Below, piece after piece: positions 14,330 through 20,344 of a DNA stretch of 25,489 bases. The notes beneath the pieces are model-generated. The model saw only the letters and a list, made by a program, of their open reading frames with translations. It was not told the DNA's origin and made no database searches. Each line of letters opens with the position of its first letter. Positions within the stretch are counted from its first letter, which is position 1. The translations under genes were made by a program, and so were the position numbers. The DNA is taken from the IMG/VR virus record IMGVR_UViG_3300037258_001181, positions 1 to 25,489 of that record. One strand, 5' to 3'. The stretch comes from a virus.

Positions 14330-14479
14330 TTATTGTTTGTCGCTCTTGTTTTTGATCTCTTCCCGGATGTCGAGCAATACTTCTACGACGATCGCGAGCA
14401 TTCTCGTTACGTTGGGGATGCCGGGCATCGCTCCGTTGATGCTTTTCGCGTGTTCTTGGATCTCTTCGCGAGTTCTCAT
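14330..14479 (-). CDS. Small helical protein between tail chaperone and tape measure
   Basis: A 49-residue protein starting MRTREEIQEHAKSINGAMPG and ending EIKNKSDKQ. It is acidic/basic helical with a middle hydrophobic stretch (VTRMLAIVVEVLLDI), so it may be a helical hairpin or bind the tape measure. It lies 18 bases before the tape-measure start. A perfect AAGGAGG occurs about 35 bases upstream of its ATG, inside a hairpin (14492-14526). That is too far to serve directly, so initiation may be unusual. No family recognised. Confidence 0.55.
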   Translation of the reverse strand: MRTREEIQEHAKSINGAMPGIPNVTRMLAIVVEVLLDIREEIKNKSDKQ

Positions 14480-14491
14480 GTTTATGGTGAG

Positions 14492-14526
14492 TAGTTAAGG
14501 TTTCGACCTTTCGACCTCCTTAACTA
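14492..14526 (-). promoter_or_regulatory. Leader hairpin containing a Shine-Dalgarno sequence
   Basis: TAGTTAAGG (14492-14500) and CCTTAACTA (14518-14526) are perfect 9-base arms around a loop with TTTCGACC twice. On the minus strand the 5' arm plus loop reads TTAAGGAGGT, so the strongest anti-16S match in this part of the operon is partly buried in the stem. It precedes the 49-residue gene. There is no T-run, so it is not a terminator. Confidence 0.4.
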
Positions 14527-14552
14527 AGCCATATTGCGGCCGATCCCGCAAG

Positions 14553-14768
14553 CTATGCCTTTGCTTTACGCTTTGCCTCTTCCGATTCTTCCTGAAGCAT
14601 GAGCAAAATATTTGTGACGAACCATTGAGGTTGGTCGCGGTAGTCGGCCCATGTCCATTTCATCTCTCGGCACAGGAGCACGGCTTTCAGCTCGGGCGAG
14701 AGATACGCGCGGCCGTTGGCGAAGAACTCGTGCCAGATCAGCTCTGCGCTGGAGTCTTCGCCTCCGTA
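14553..14768 (-). CDS. Frameshift extension of the tail assembly chaperone (T-like)
   Basis: A 71-residue frame (YGGEDSSAELIWHEFFANG, then WTWADYRDQPQWFVTNILLM) reading -1 relative to the chaperone gene it overlaps. It has no usable start near its beginning. The -1 frame is open from about 14900 onward, so ribosomes shifting near the end of the first gene would make a fusion. This is the layout of lambda G/GT and most siphovirus chaperones. The nearest candidate slip is T-TTT at 14768-14771 (codons GAT TTT ACG), where the P-site tRNA re-pairs perfectly; no classical two-tRNA heptamer is visible. The coordinates assume that slip point. A stop TAG at 14553 precedes the 49-residue gene. Confidence 0.65.
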   Translation of the reverse strand, partial: YGGEDSSAELIWHEFFANGRAYLSPELKAVLLCREMKWTWADYRDQPQWFVTNILLMLQEESEEAKRKAKA

Positions 14769-15040
14769 AAATCCCCGTTCACGATCTTCGTCACTTCCTT
14801 GCTGAGGAAGAGATAGTCGCCGAGCGGAAGGGCGCGGAGCGCGGCGGGGATGTTTTCCTTCGCGCCGTTGATTGAAACGACGGCGATCGTGACGAGCTGT
14901 TTAGCGAGCTCGCTTTTTGATAGTTCCGCGCCTTCCTTTGCGTCGTTGATGTCGAGGAATTCTCCGGCGGAGATGTATTCCTTGAGTTCGACAGGGACGC
15001 CGGACGGCGTGGATACTGTCTTTGTCTTTCGTTCTGACAT
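14738..15040 (-). CDS. Tail assembly chaperone (G-like)
   Basis: A 100-residue protein rich in Lys/Glu and Ser/Thr at the start, then helical (EGAELSKSELAKQLVTIAVVSINGAKENIPAALRALP), ending SKEVTKIVNGDFTEAKTPAQS. Size, position between tail tube and tape measure, and an overlapping -1 frame all match the first tail-assembly chaperone of siphoviruses, which coats the tape measure before tube assembly. The ATG follows a C/A-rich leader (CCCTCACCACA) without a Shine-Dalgarno sequence, 21 bases after the tail-tube stop. I do not recognise the exact family by sequence; the assignment rests on gene order and frame structure. Confidence 0.7.
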   Translation of the reverse strand: MSERKTKTVSTPSGVPVELKEYISAGEFLDINDAKEGAELSKSELAKQLVTIAVVSINGAKENIPAALRALPLGDYLFLSKEVTKIVNGDFTEAKTPAQS

Positions 15041-15061
15041 TGTGGTGAGGGTTTGGTTTGT

Positions 15062-16060
15062 TTAGTAGCTTTCGACGGTGTTCGTGGTCACGATATTCAA
15101 CATTTCCGAGTTAGCCGTTGAATACGTGGCGACGAACTTGATGGTCTGGTACACAAGATCTTTGACCTTGATCGGCCTGCTGATCTCCGTGAAATACGCC
15201 TGGTCGAGCGTGATCGCGACCTCGGGATTCGCCGCGCTGCCGATCGTGACGTCGGTGTTCTTGAGCTGGATGAGCATCGCCTGGGGAACATTCGGGGTCG
15301 CGAGCGCGACGGTCTTGAAGTCGGCCTCGTTTTGCCAGATGGCTTCAAGCGTGCCGGTCACCTTGAACTCCTTGTTCAGGTAATCGATCGGGGCGATGCT
15401 GCCGAGCACGTCGTCATCCTCGATACCTCCGTCGATGGAGAGCTTGAAGGACTTGAGCGCGATGGCGGTCGCGTCCGAAAGGCCGGAGACGCTTGTCGCG
15501 TATTTGAACGTCATGTACTGCGGGAGAAAGCGGTTTTCGGAGGCGATGGACGGGGTGAAGGAACTTTGCGAGGCGCCTTTGAGGGCTTTCACCGAAAGTG
15601 AGAGTTCCGCGAACTTCTTCAGCTCCACGTCGAGGTCGAGCTTGTGGACGACGCCCAACGCATGGGAGTAATCCACACCGGAGAGCGGGTCGTGGATGAA
15701 GAGGGTGAGCGACTGGTGCTGCGCGGATTCGCCGACGGTCGTCGTATGGTCGTAGACCGTCTCCTCCTCACCGTGCGCCGCGTCCGCATTCGAACCGAAC
15801 GCAGCGAGAAGGATCAGCGGGAGGCTCTGGTCCGTGACGGGAACCTTGAGTGTTCCTTCGGCCCAGTTCTTCGTGCGGAACTGGCCCACGGAATCCTCGA
15901 TGATGCCGTATGCCTCGTCCTGCGAGACGTTCGTGTACTTCTCGTCAAAGGATGCGTCGCTGAAGGGAAGCCAATAGGATGCGGACGATTCCGCCGTGCC
16001 GCGTGTGCCTTCCTTTTTGATGCCGATTGAGAATCTTCTTCCTATGCCTTTTTGTGACAT
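15062..16060 (-). CDS. Major tail (tube) protein
   Basis: A 332-residue protein assigned as the tube subunit. It starts GIGRRFSIGIKKEGTRGTA, a typical tube N-terminus. It continues with alternating strands and Asp/Gly turns (VDYSHALGVVHKLDLDVELKK, then AIALKSFKLSIDGGIEDDD), and ends with the domain ITLDQAYFTEISRPIKVKD-LVYQTIKFVATYS, which fits the tube beta-sandwich. At 332 residues it is on the long side. The start ATG is two bases after the upstream stop (TAA-CC-ATG), with no Shine-Dalgarno sequence, so it is coupled to the 81-residue gene. It would polymerise to form the tube around the tape measure. Confidence 0.8.
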   Translation of the reverse strand: MSQKGIGRRFSIGIKKEGTRGTAESSASYWLPFSDASFDEKYTNVSQDEAYGIIEDSVGQFRTKNWAEGTLKVPVTDQSLPLILLAAFGSNADAAHGEEETVYDHTTTVGESAQHQSLTLFIHDPLSGVDYSHALGVVHKLDLDVELKKFAELSLSVKALKGASQSSFTPSIASENRFLPQYMTFKYATSVSGLSDATAIALKSFKLSIDGGIEDDDVLGSIAPIDYLNKEFKVTGTLEAIWQNEADFKTVALATPNVPQAMLIQLKNTDVTIGSAANPEVAITLDQAYFTEISRPIKVKDLVYQTIKFVATYSTANSEMLNIVTTNTVESY

Positions 16061-16062
16061 GG

Positions 16063-16308
16063 TTATTCGTTATTGGTTTCTAATGCACCGACCTTTCCCG
16101 GTTTCACCGGTTTTCGTTTGACGAGATAGATCTTCTGCGCGTCCTGAAGGGTCGCCGCGCGTATTGCGATCGCCTGGTAGCCGTTCGTTTCGGGATAGAA
16201 ATACTCGTTCTCAAGCTGCGAGGCAGCCCTGATCGTCGTCGGCTGGACATCCTTGTTCAGGGTGTCTGCGCCGCCGATCATTTTGTTTTCTGTTGTTGGA
16301 ATATCCAC
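16063..16308 (-). CDS. Small hypothetical tail-operon protein
   Basis: An 81-residue protein from a GTG at 16308; an in-frame ATG at 16281 (72 residues, A-rich leader) is an equally plausible start. Text such as LENEYFYPETNGYQAIAIRAATLQDAQKIYLVKRKPVKPG is globular and strand-rich, with a basic patch near the end. It lies between the chimeric terminator-like ORF and the tail tube, ending two bases before the tube start, so a head-tail or tail-neck accessory role is likely. No family recognised. Confidence 0.55.
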   Translation of the reverse strand: MDIPTTENKMIGGADTLNKDVQPTTIRAASQLENEYFYPETNGYQAIAIRAATLQDAQKIYLVKRKPVKPGKVGALETNNE

Positions 16309-16325
16309 TGATGAAATGAGTTAAT

Positions 16326-17351
16326 TTATTGCACTGCTGCGGGAACGAGGACCTTTGCCTTAAGCGTAATGTAGAAGACCGTATATGTCACGGAGCCGCT
16401 ACTCACAGGCCCCGGAGGGTCAAGGATCGCGGGCTCGACGCCGCCGACCGCGTAGCCCTGGAGGGTGACGTCATTGTCGAAGGCCTGCAAGACGCCGTCC
16501 ATGAGCCCTTCAAGATACGTCGGATCGGTCTTCGGAAGATTCTCCGGGGTCGTAACGACCATGACGAACCACGTGTAGCCGGCCATCTCGCCCGCAGGCT
16601 TGATCGGTCCGCCTCCCGGTTGGTCGCTCAGTTCCTTGCCTGCGCCGCTCAAGAAGAGGAACGGCAAGCCGGACGATGAAGCGAGCGCGGAGCGGATCGC
16701 GGCCCAGACGGTGCGGTGCATGTACCATGCGGCGCCGTCCAGGATCGATTCCTCCAACGTTGCGATGACGTTCGCAGCGTCGGTGACCGGGTTGAACTTC
16801 GCATAGGTCGTGCCACCCGTGGCGAGCGTGCCATATCCCTTCGGCAGAGGGCCGTTCGCCTTCTCCCAAACGGCGACGTGCATCTGCCTCCTGTCGCCCG
16901 TAGTTGCGCGCCAGTAGCCATCATTCTTCCGGGGCATGTATCTGCGGCCGTCGAACACCCGGACGGCGCCAAAACTCTTTGACCTGAGCTTGAATCCGCG
17001 GACGCGGAACTGATCGTAGACCGCCTGGCGCGTCTTCCCGAATGCCTTCCCCACGTCAGCAAGCGAATAAATCTTGCCGTTGGCGCCGTGGAGGTACAAA
17101 AGATACATTGCGTCCACTTCCGCATTGTTCTTGCGGAGTTGAGTGAACTCCGGGCGAGTTTTCAGCGAGCTCCTGAGAACTTTCCGGGAACACTCACTAC
17201 ACAAATCCGATTCGACCCAGTGGCAGCCTCTCGGACAGGCTTGTTCGTCGGTGCATCCACATTTTCTGCATTGTTGGCCGTTTAGGCTGACATTTTTCAT
17301 GTAGGGCGGGGGCGGCTTTGTCACATTTGCTTTACCGGGGAGGGACGCCAT
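16326..17351 (-). CDS. Chimeric ORF: truncated HNH endonuclease + capsid fragment + tail-terminator C-terminus
   Basis: A 341-residue ORF that reads as three unrelated pieces. (1) Residues 20-60 hold a seven-Cys cluster (CRKCGCTDEQACPRGC, then CSEC) of the phage zinc type. Residues 78-173 are a helix-turn-helix and HNH lead (YSLADVGKAFGKTRQAVYDQ, then VWEKANGPLPKGYG) that stops just where the catalytic H-H-K-D should follow. (2) Residues 175-255 resemble an internal piece of an HK97-type major capsid protein (ATLEESILDGAAWYMHRTVW, then SGLPFLFLSG). (3) Residues 257-341 resemble the C-terminal part of a tail terminator (YLEGLMDGVLQAFDND, then VEPAILDPPGPVSSGSVTYT). Junctions lie near 16830 and 16585. 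Frames remain open through all three, so downstream tail genes still get translated. No complete head gene exists nearby. Confidence 0.6.
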   Translation of the reverse strand: MASLPGKANVTKPPPPYMKNVSLNGQQCRKCGCTDEQACPRGCHWVESDLCSECSRKVLRSSLKTRPEFTQLRKNNAEVDAMYLLYLHGANGKIYSLADVGKAFGKTRQAVYDQFRVRGFKLRSKSFGAVRVFDGRRYMPRKNDGYWRATTGDRRQMHVAVWEKANGPLPKGYGTLATGGTTYAKFNPVTDAANVIATLEESILDGAAWYMHRTVWAAIRSALASSSGLPFLFLSGAGKELSDQPGGGPIKPAGEMAGYTWFVMVVTTPENLPKTDPTYLEGLMDGVLQAFDNDVTLQGYAVGGVEPAILDPPGPVSSGSVTYTVFYITLKAKVLVPAAVQ

Positions 17352-17412
17352 GAAGATGTAATCAATCTCCGCGCTATTGCCCCGTGCTTATTTCCGGAGT
17401 GACCATTGAGGG

Positions 17413-17850
17413 CTAGAACGGGATCTCCGGCAAGTCGTCCGGCGCGCCGACCTTCGTTCCCTTCTTCACGATCACGGTATAGCCGTTCTCGTCGTCCACG
17501 CGCTCGTACCCTTCCGGCACAAGGTACACCGCCGTCACCGCCCGGCCGCCGACGCGCATCTTCTCCGTCTCACACGTGAGCACGTGGCCCTCCCAGTCCG
17601 CCGATTCCTCGCCGAACGCGTCGATCAGTCCATTCAGGGTGGCGCGATTCAGCGAAATGTTCTTGGTTTCGGTGTCGCCGCTGAAGAGAACCTTGGCGAC
17701 ATCCTGGAACTTCGTGTCGCCCGTCTTCTCATCCTTGAACTGGCTCGCCATGTGCGTCGTCTCGCTCATCAGCTTGCACCGCGAACCGGACTGAATCTCC
17801 GCACCCTTGACCCACGCGCCCGCCACTGACTGTTGTTTTGGATATTTCAT
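17413..17850 (-). CDS. Conserved phage-type hypothetical, possible DNA-binding
   Basis: A 145-residue protein: GAWVKGAEIQSGSRCKLMSETT, then KFQDVAKVLFSGDTETKNISLNR, then ATLNGLIDAFGEESADWEGH, then VLTCETEKMRVGGRAVTAVYLVPEG and a final acidic end. The beta-rich middle with repeated short strands is consistent with an OB-like fold, and similar text recurs, from memory, in phage early regions, where such proteins are often single-strand-binding-like. No sequence motif proves it. Its ATG overlaps the upstream stop by one base (TAATG). It sits where the head or packaging genes would be expected. It is separated from the chimeric ORF by 61 bases. Confidence 0.55.
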   Translation of the reverse strand: MKYPKQQSVAGAWVKGAEIQSGSRCKLMSETTHMASQFKDEKTGDTKFQDVAKVLFSGDTETKNISLNRATLNGLIDAFGEESADWEGHVLTCETEKMRVGGRAVTAVYLVPEGYERVDDENGYTVIVKKGTKVGAPDDLPEIPF

Positions 17851-18086
17851 TAGAATTTATTTTGCTGCTTAATTTGTTCGACCTTCTTCATCTCGTTTTC
17901 TATCGTCCGCTCGACCTCCTGCCGGACAATCTTGTCGAGATGCTCGGAAAATGACGTGATGATGGTATCGCTCGGCATGGAATCATCCTCATACTCCATC
18001 GAGACGGAGCAGAATGAATTGATCGGCTCGAAGGATGCTACTTGCTTGGTTTTACTGAACGCTCTGACAATGGTTACTTTTGGCAT
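17850..18086 (-). CDS. Small hypothetical protein
   Basis: A 78-residue protein. It begins with strands (KVTIVRAFSKTKQVASFEPI), continues through an acidic middle (MEYEDDSMPSDT) and ends in a helical, charged tail (ERTIENEMKKVEQIKQQNKF). A single-domain adaptor is likely. Its stop overlaps the next start (TAATG) and its start overlaps the upstream gene by 13 bases, so it is a tightly packed operon member. The leader is A-rich (AAAACAATCACG) without a Shine-Dalgarno sequence. Confidence 0.6.
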   Translation of the reverse strand: MPKVTIVRAFSKTKQVASFEPINSFCSVSMEYEDDSMPSDTIITSFSEHLDKIVRQEVERTIENEMKKVEQIKQQNKF

Positions 18087-18289
18087 CGTGATTGTTTTAT
18101 GTTTTCTTCGACGATCTCTCTAAGGAAATCCTCCTTGGGATTTTCAGGGAAGTAATGGGGAGTGTGGGCGGGGCCGCGCATAAGTTCGTCCGCCTTCATG
18201 TTTGCTTTTGCCAGCTCGTTTCGCTCGTCCTGCGCCAATTGTTCGAGAGCTGACGCGCGGTTGGCGGCGTCGAGTTCGGATTGTTTCAT
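18074..18289 (-). CDS. Small helical hypothetical protein
   Basis: A 71-residue protein (start MKQSELDAANRASALEQL). It is almost all Ala/Glu/Gln helix, then a short Pro/His turn (GPAHTPHYFPENPKEDF), then a basic end. It is probably a small coiled-coil partner. It starts within the ATGA overlap with the gene upstream, so it is translationally coupled. No family recognised. Confidence 0.55.
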   Translation of the reverse strand: MKQSELDAANRASALEQLAQDERNELAKANMKADELMRGPAHTPHYFPENPKEDFLREIVEENIKQSRCQK

Positions 18290-18714
18290 TGGAGCGTGAG
18301 AAGTTTGTTTTCGAGCAGGTAGATGAGCATCTTCGCGCGGGCATCGGCTTCCGTTGGAGCTGCACATTTCGTCTCGATTTGATAATTCTTATCAATTACC
18401 GAAGGTGTGAGACCGTTATAGTAATAGCCCACCACCCAATCGTTTTGAAATGTATCGAAGGCGCGTTCAAACCTAATACCTTGAAACCAAACATCCTTAG
18501 GCAACATCTCGCCCAGCTCGGCGACGGTAAAAGCGGAATATTGGAAATTGCCATCCTTCCTTTCCCATGATCTCGTCAAGGACCACCAATGCTTTCCACC
18601 CGGAACATCACTATCCCAATTTTCATCCCAATAAAACAGGCATTCCTGCTTCACGCCCAATTGCTTAAGTCGCTTTGCCAGCTCCAAACTGCAGACCTGT
18701 TGTTCGAGTTCCAT
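18286..18714 (-). CDS. Conserved phage-type hypothetical protein
   Basis: A 142-residue protein whose text LELAKRLKQLGVKQECLFYW, then YSAFTVAELGEMLP, then EADARAKMLIYLLENKL I recall from many phage and mobile-element genomes, where it is uncharacterised. The middle is Trp/Tyr-rich (DVPGGKHWWSLTRSWERKDG), suggesting a compact binding domain. The ATG at 18714 is chosen because the upstream gene stops two bases before it (TAA-AC-ATG); longer in-frame text is low-complexity Arg-rich. The stop is shared with the next start (ATGA). Confidence 0.65.
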   Translation of the reverse strand: MELEQQVCSLELAKRLKQLGVKQECLFYWDENWDSDVPGGKHWWSLTRSWERKDGNFQYSAFTVAELGEMLPKDVWFQGIRFERAFDTFQNDWVVGYYYNGLTPSVIDKNYQIETKCAAPTEADARAKMLIYLLENKLLTLQ

Positions 18715-18716
18715 GT

Positions 18717-18926
18717 TTAGTCGAAATGTTCGTTTTCCTCCGCCGACGCGACGAGCCCTCGTCGTGAAAAGTAATCTCCCGCGTCTGCCATCGCTTCGTT
18801 TATGCACGCTCCGCACATGCCGGCGCGGGGCTCGAAGTCGTCCTGCATGACGACGTGGGCGCCTTGCGGACACCAGACGAAGTCACTCTGTCCGCTGAGC
18901 GCTGATTCGATGATGTTGTTTGCCAT
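18717..18926 (-). CDS. Small Cys-containing protein
   Basis: A 69-residue protein with Cys19, and C38-G-A-C41 in GMCGACINEAMADAG, enough for a partial zinc site. The sequence is otherwise acidic. It begins two bases after a leader TAAGCAATTCAAATC-C without a Shine-Dalgarno sequence, and its stop couples to the next gene (TAA-AC-ATG). No family recognised. Confidence 0.55.
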   Translation of the reverse strand: MANNIIESALSGQSDFVWCPQGAHVVMQDDFEPRAGMCGACINEAMADAGDYFSRRGLVASAEENEHFD

Positions 18927-19005
18927 GGATTTGAATTGCTTAATTTATTTGATTCCTCTGTAGGGAAAGCTGGACGGCCGCCCCACAGAAGAATGTCCAC
19001 CTTTT

Positions 19006-19182
19006 TTACAACGCGCCGATTGACGCGAGCCACAAGAGACCATAGAGGAACGCACTGAGGATGACAATGAACGCAATCATCTCAAGCGCCCTGCGCCATA
19101 CTGGCACGTAGGTGATGGGCCGGAGATAGCTCCAGTCGTGGACGATCTCGCCGCCGATCAATTCTGTTTCTATATTGTTCAT
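19006..19182 (-). CDS. Small single-pass membrane protein
   Basis: A 58-residue gene too short for usual cut-offs. The N-terminus is polar (MNNIETELIGGEIVHDWSYL) and residues 34-54 are a hydrophobic helix (EMIAFIVILSAFLYGLLWLA). It would sit in the inner membrane with a cytoplasmic N-terminal tail. The leader CCAGCACCAATCC resembles that of the next gene and has no Shine-Dalgarno sequence. Function unknown. Confidence 0.5.
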   Translation of the reverse strand: MNNIETELIGGEIVHDWSYLRPITYVPVWRRALEMIAFIVILSAFLYGLLWLASIGAL

Positions 19183-19296
19183 GGATTGGTGCTGGTTGGT
19201 TTATGTGTACCCACGACCTCGGTACCCACTAACAATAGCATTCCTATAACCCTTGTCCAGTCCCCTTGGGGATAACTCCTATAACCACAAAGCCCC

Positions 19297-19452
19297 TTAT
19301 TTATGGGCTTGTGTACTGACTTTATAGCGGTCGCGCTGGTACTTCCTCAATCGCGTCCTGTTTGCTTCCCAATAAGCGCGATGATATTCGTTATACTTTT
19401 TCCGGCCCTCCCGCTTCCCGTACTTCTTCACATAACTATCGAGGCTTGCCAT
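19297..19452 (-). CDS. Small basic protein (possible DNA-binding)
   Basis: A 51-residue protein, MASLDSYVKKYGKREGRKKY, then NEYHRAYWEANRTRLRKYQR and DRYKVSTQAHK. It is rich in Lys/Arg/Tyr with aromatic-basic spacing that suits nucleic-acid binding. It is the first gene of the leftward operon. The predicted +1 of the promoter at 19459-19488 coincides with its ATG, so its mRNA may have no leader. A short hairpin-like AGCCC/GGGCT lies at its 3' end. Real gene status is likely but not certain at this length. Confidence 0.5.
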   Translation of the reverse strand: MASLDSYVKKYGKREGRKKYNEYHRAYWEANRTRLRKYQRDRYKVSTQAHK

Positions 19453-19458
19453 TCCATT

Positions 19459-19488
19459 AATATAACCACCCCTTCATGATTCCCGCAA
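19459..19488 (-). promoter_or_regulatory. Candidate promoter of the leftward tail operon
   Basis: On the minus strand TATATT (19464-19459) is preceded, after 18 bases, by TTGCGG (19488-19483). The -10 differs from consensus at one position, the -35 keeps only TTG. The start site would fall at 19452, the A of the first ATG, which predicts a leaderless transcript. Confidence 0.45.
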
Positions 19489-19527
19489 GCAGACTTATCC
19501 CCATTGCGCGTGGGTTATAGGTGTGCT

Positions 19528-19546
19528 TGAGTTATCAGGTAACTCA
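19528..19546. promoter_or_regulatory. 7+7 bp dyad, operator-like
   Basis: TGAGTTA-tcagg-TAACTCA is a perfect dyad 23 bases before the ATG of the rightward gene at 19570. Size and symmetry fit a dimeric repressor site. No repressor gene is recognised in the window. Confidence 0.5.
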
Positions 19547-19569
19547 GCTCTTTGAAAACTGGAGGAACT

Positions 19570-19752
19570 ATGCAGGGCGATAAGCCGTTGAAGGTCTATG
19601 CCATTGAGGATAATGGCGGGGGCGGAAAGTCCTACTGGAGAGAAATTGGTGTGGCGTTTCGCAATGCCGATAACTCCCTGAACGTCAAACTCTACATGAT
19701 GCCGCTCCTGAAGATTCAGATTCGGGAGCAAACCGCAAAGAAGCCGGAGTAA
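19570..19752 (+). CDS. Small conserved hypothetical protein
   Basis: A 60-residue protein: KVYAIEDNGGGGKSYWREIG, then VAFRNADNSLNVKLYMMP, then LLKIQIREQTAKKPE. It is strand-rich, with the 'Y/F-WREIGxAFxNxDxSLNV' pattern I recall from small plasmid and phage proteins of unknown function. The ATG at 19570 is fixed by GGAGG four bases upstream. It is the first gene of a two-gene rightward unit with the CHC2 zinc-finger protein, 28 bases apart. Confidence 0.65.
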   Translation: MQGDKPLKVYAIEDNGGGGKSYWREIGVAFRNADNSLNVKLYMMPLLKIQIREQTAKKPE

Positions 19753-19780
19753 TGGCCGGCTTCATCATTGGAGGGGCGAT

Positions 19781-20344
19781 ATGCTCGACTTCAATCGCAT
19801 CAAGGAAATCAAACTGACGGACGTGGTCGCGCGGTACAAGATCGCGCTGCGCTTCAGGGACGAGTACGCGGTGTGCGCGTGTCCGCTCCCAACCCACAAA
19901 CACGGAGACACCGGAAAGTCGTTCTCTATCCACCTGGGCGGGAACTACTGGCGGTGCTTCTCCGATTCCTGCAACGCGAACAACGGCGGCAAGCGCGGCG
20001 GGGATGTCATCAACTTCGTGGCCCTCATGGAAGGATGCCGGGAAAGGGACGCGGCGCAAAAGCTCGCACAATGGTACGGGGTTCCCGAAAGTAAAACGCC
20101 CCAGCACATGGCCGAGGCGTCGAAAGAGAAACCGAAAACAAACACATCAAGTTCTATCCCGAACATTACCACGAGTAACGGTAGTGCGAAAAGGTACATG
20201 GCGGAAACCGAAGCATGGTTCCGCGAACTGTGTGTGTACGGCGATGAGAGTGAGGATGCGTATCAGGCGCGCATCCTCAAAGGGTTGAAGAATCGGTGCT
20301 ATGAATCGTATCAGCGGGGCCTGAAGGAAGGTCGGAAGTCTTAG
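19781..20344 (+). CDS. CHC2 zinc-finger (primase-type) protein
   Basis: A 187-residue protein carrying the CHC2 zinc domain of DnaG-type primases. C34-x4-H39 (CPLPTH), then C59-x4-C64 (CFSDSC) give the Cys-His-Cys-Cys site; the pairs are wider than the classical Cx2H and Cx2C. Flanking text fits: DVVARYKIALR before, GGDVINFVALMEG after. After about residue 105 come a Ser/Thr/Asn-rich linker and a helical end (MAETEAWFRELCVYGDESED). There is no TOPRIM or polymerase domain, so it likely binds single-stranded DNA or loads a replication protein rather than synthesising primers. GGAGGGG is five bases before the ATG. A terminator follows. Confidence 0.8.
   Translation: MLDFNRIKEIKLTDVVARYKIALRFRDEYAVCACPLPTHKHGDTGKSFSIHLGGNYWRCFSDSCNANNGGKRGGDVINFVALMEGCRERDAAQKLAQWYGVPESKTPQHMAEASKEKPKTNTSSSIPNITTSNGSAKRYMAETEAWFRELCVYGDESEDAYQARILKGLKNRCYESYQRGLKEGRKS

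Larger units (their letters stand above)
19183..19569. promoter_or_regulatory. Divergent control region with repeated motifs
   Basis: This spans the region around the 51-residue minus-strand gene. CCTATAACC occurs at 19243-19251 and 19278-19286, its inverted copy GGTTATAGG at 19513-19521, and AATATAACC at 19459-19467. GTACCCAC is directly repeated at 19207 and 19222. TCCCC/GGGGA arms lie at 19261-19272. With the dyad at 19528-19546 they suggest binding sites for a regulator of the two divergent transcription units, or an iteron-like replication region. Confidence 0.45.

Noticed and set aside
10960-14498. Long plus-strand open frames (up to 356 codons) opposite the hub and tape-measure genes
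   Set aside because: GC-rich codon use on the coding strand leaves the opposite frames open by chance; they are Arg-rich, lack starts with ribosome sites and have no domains.
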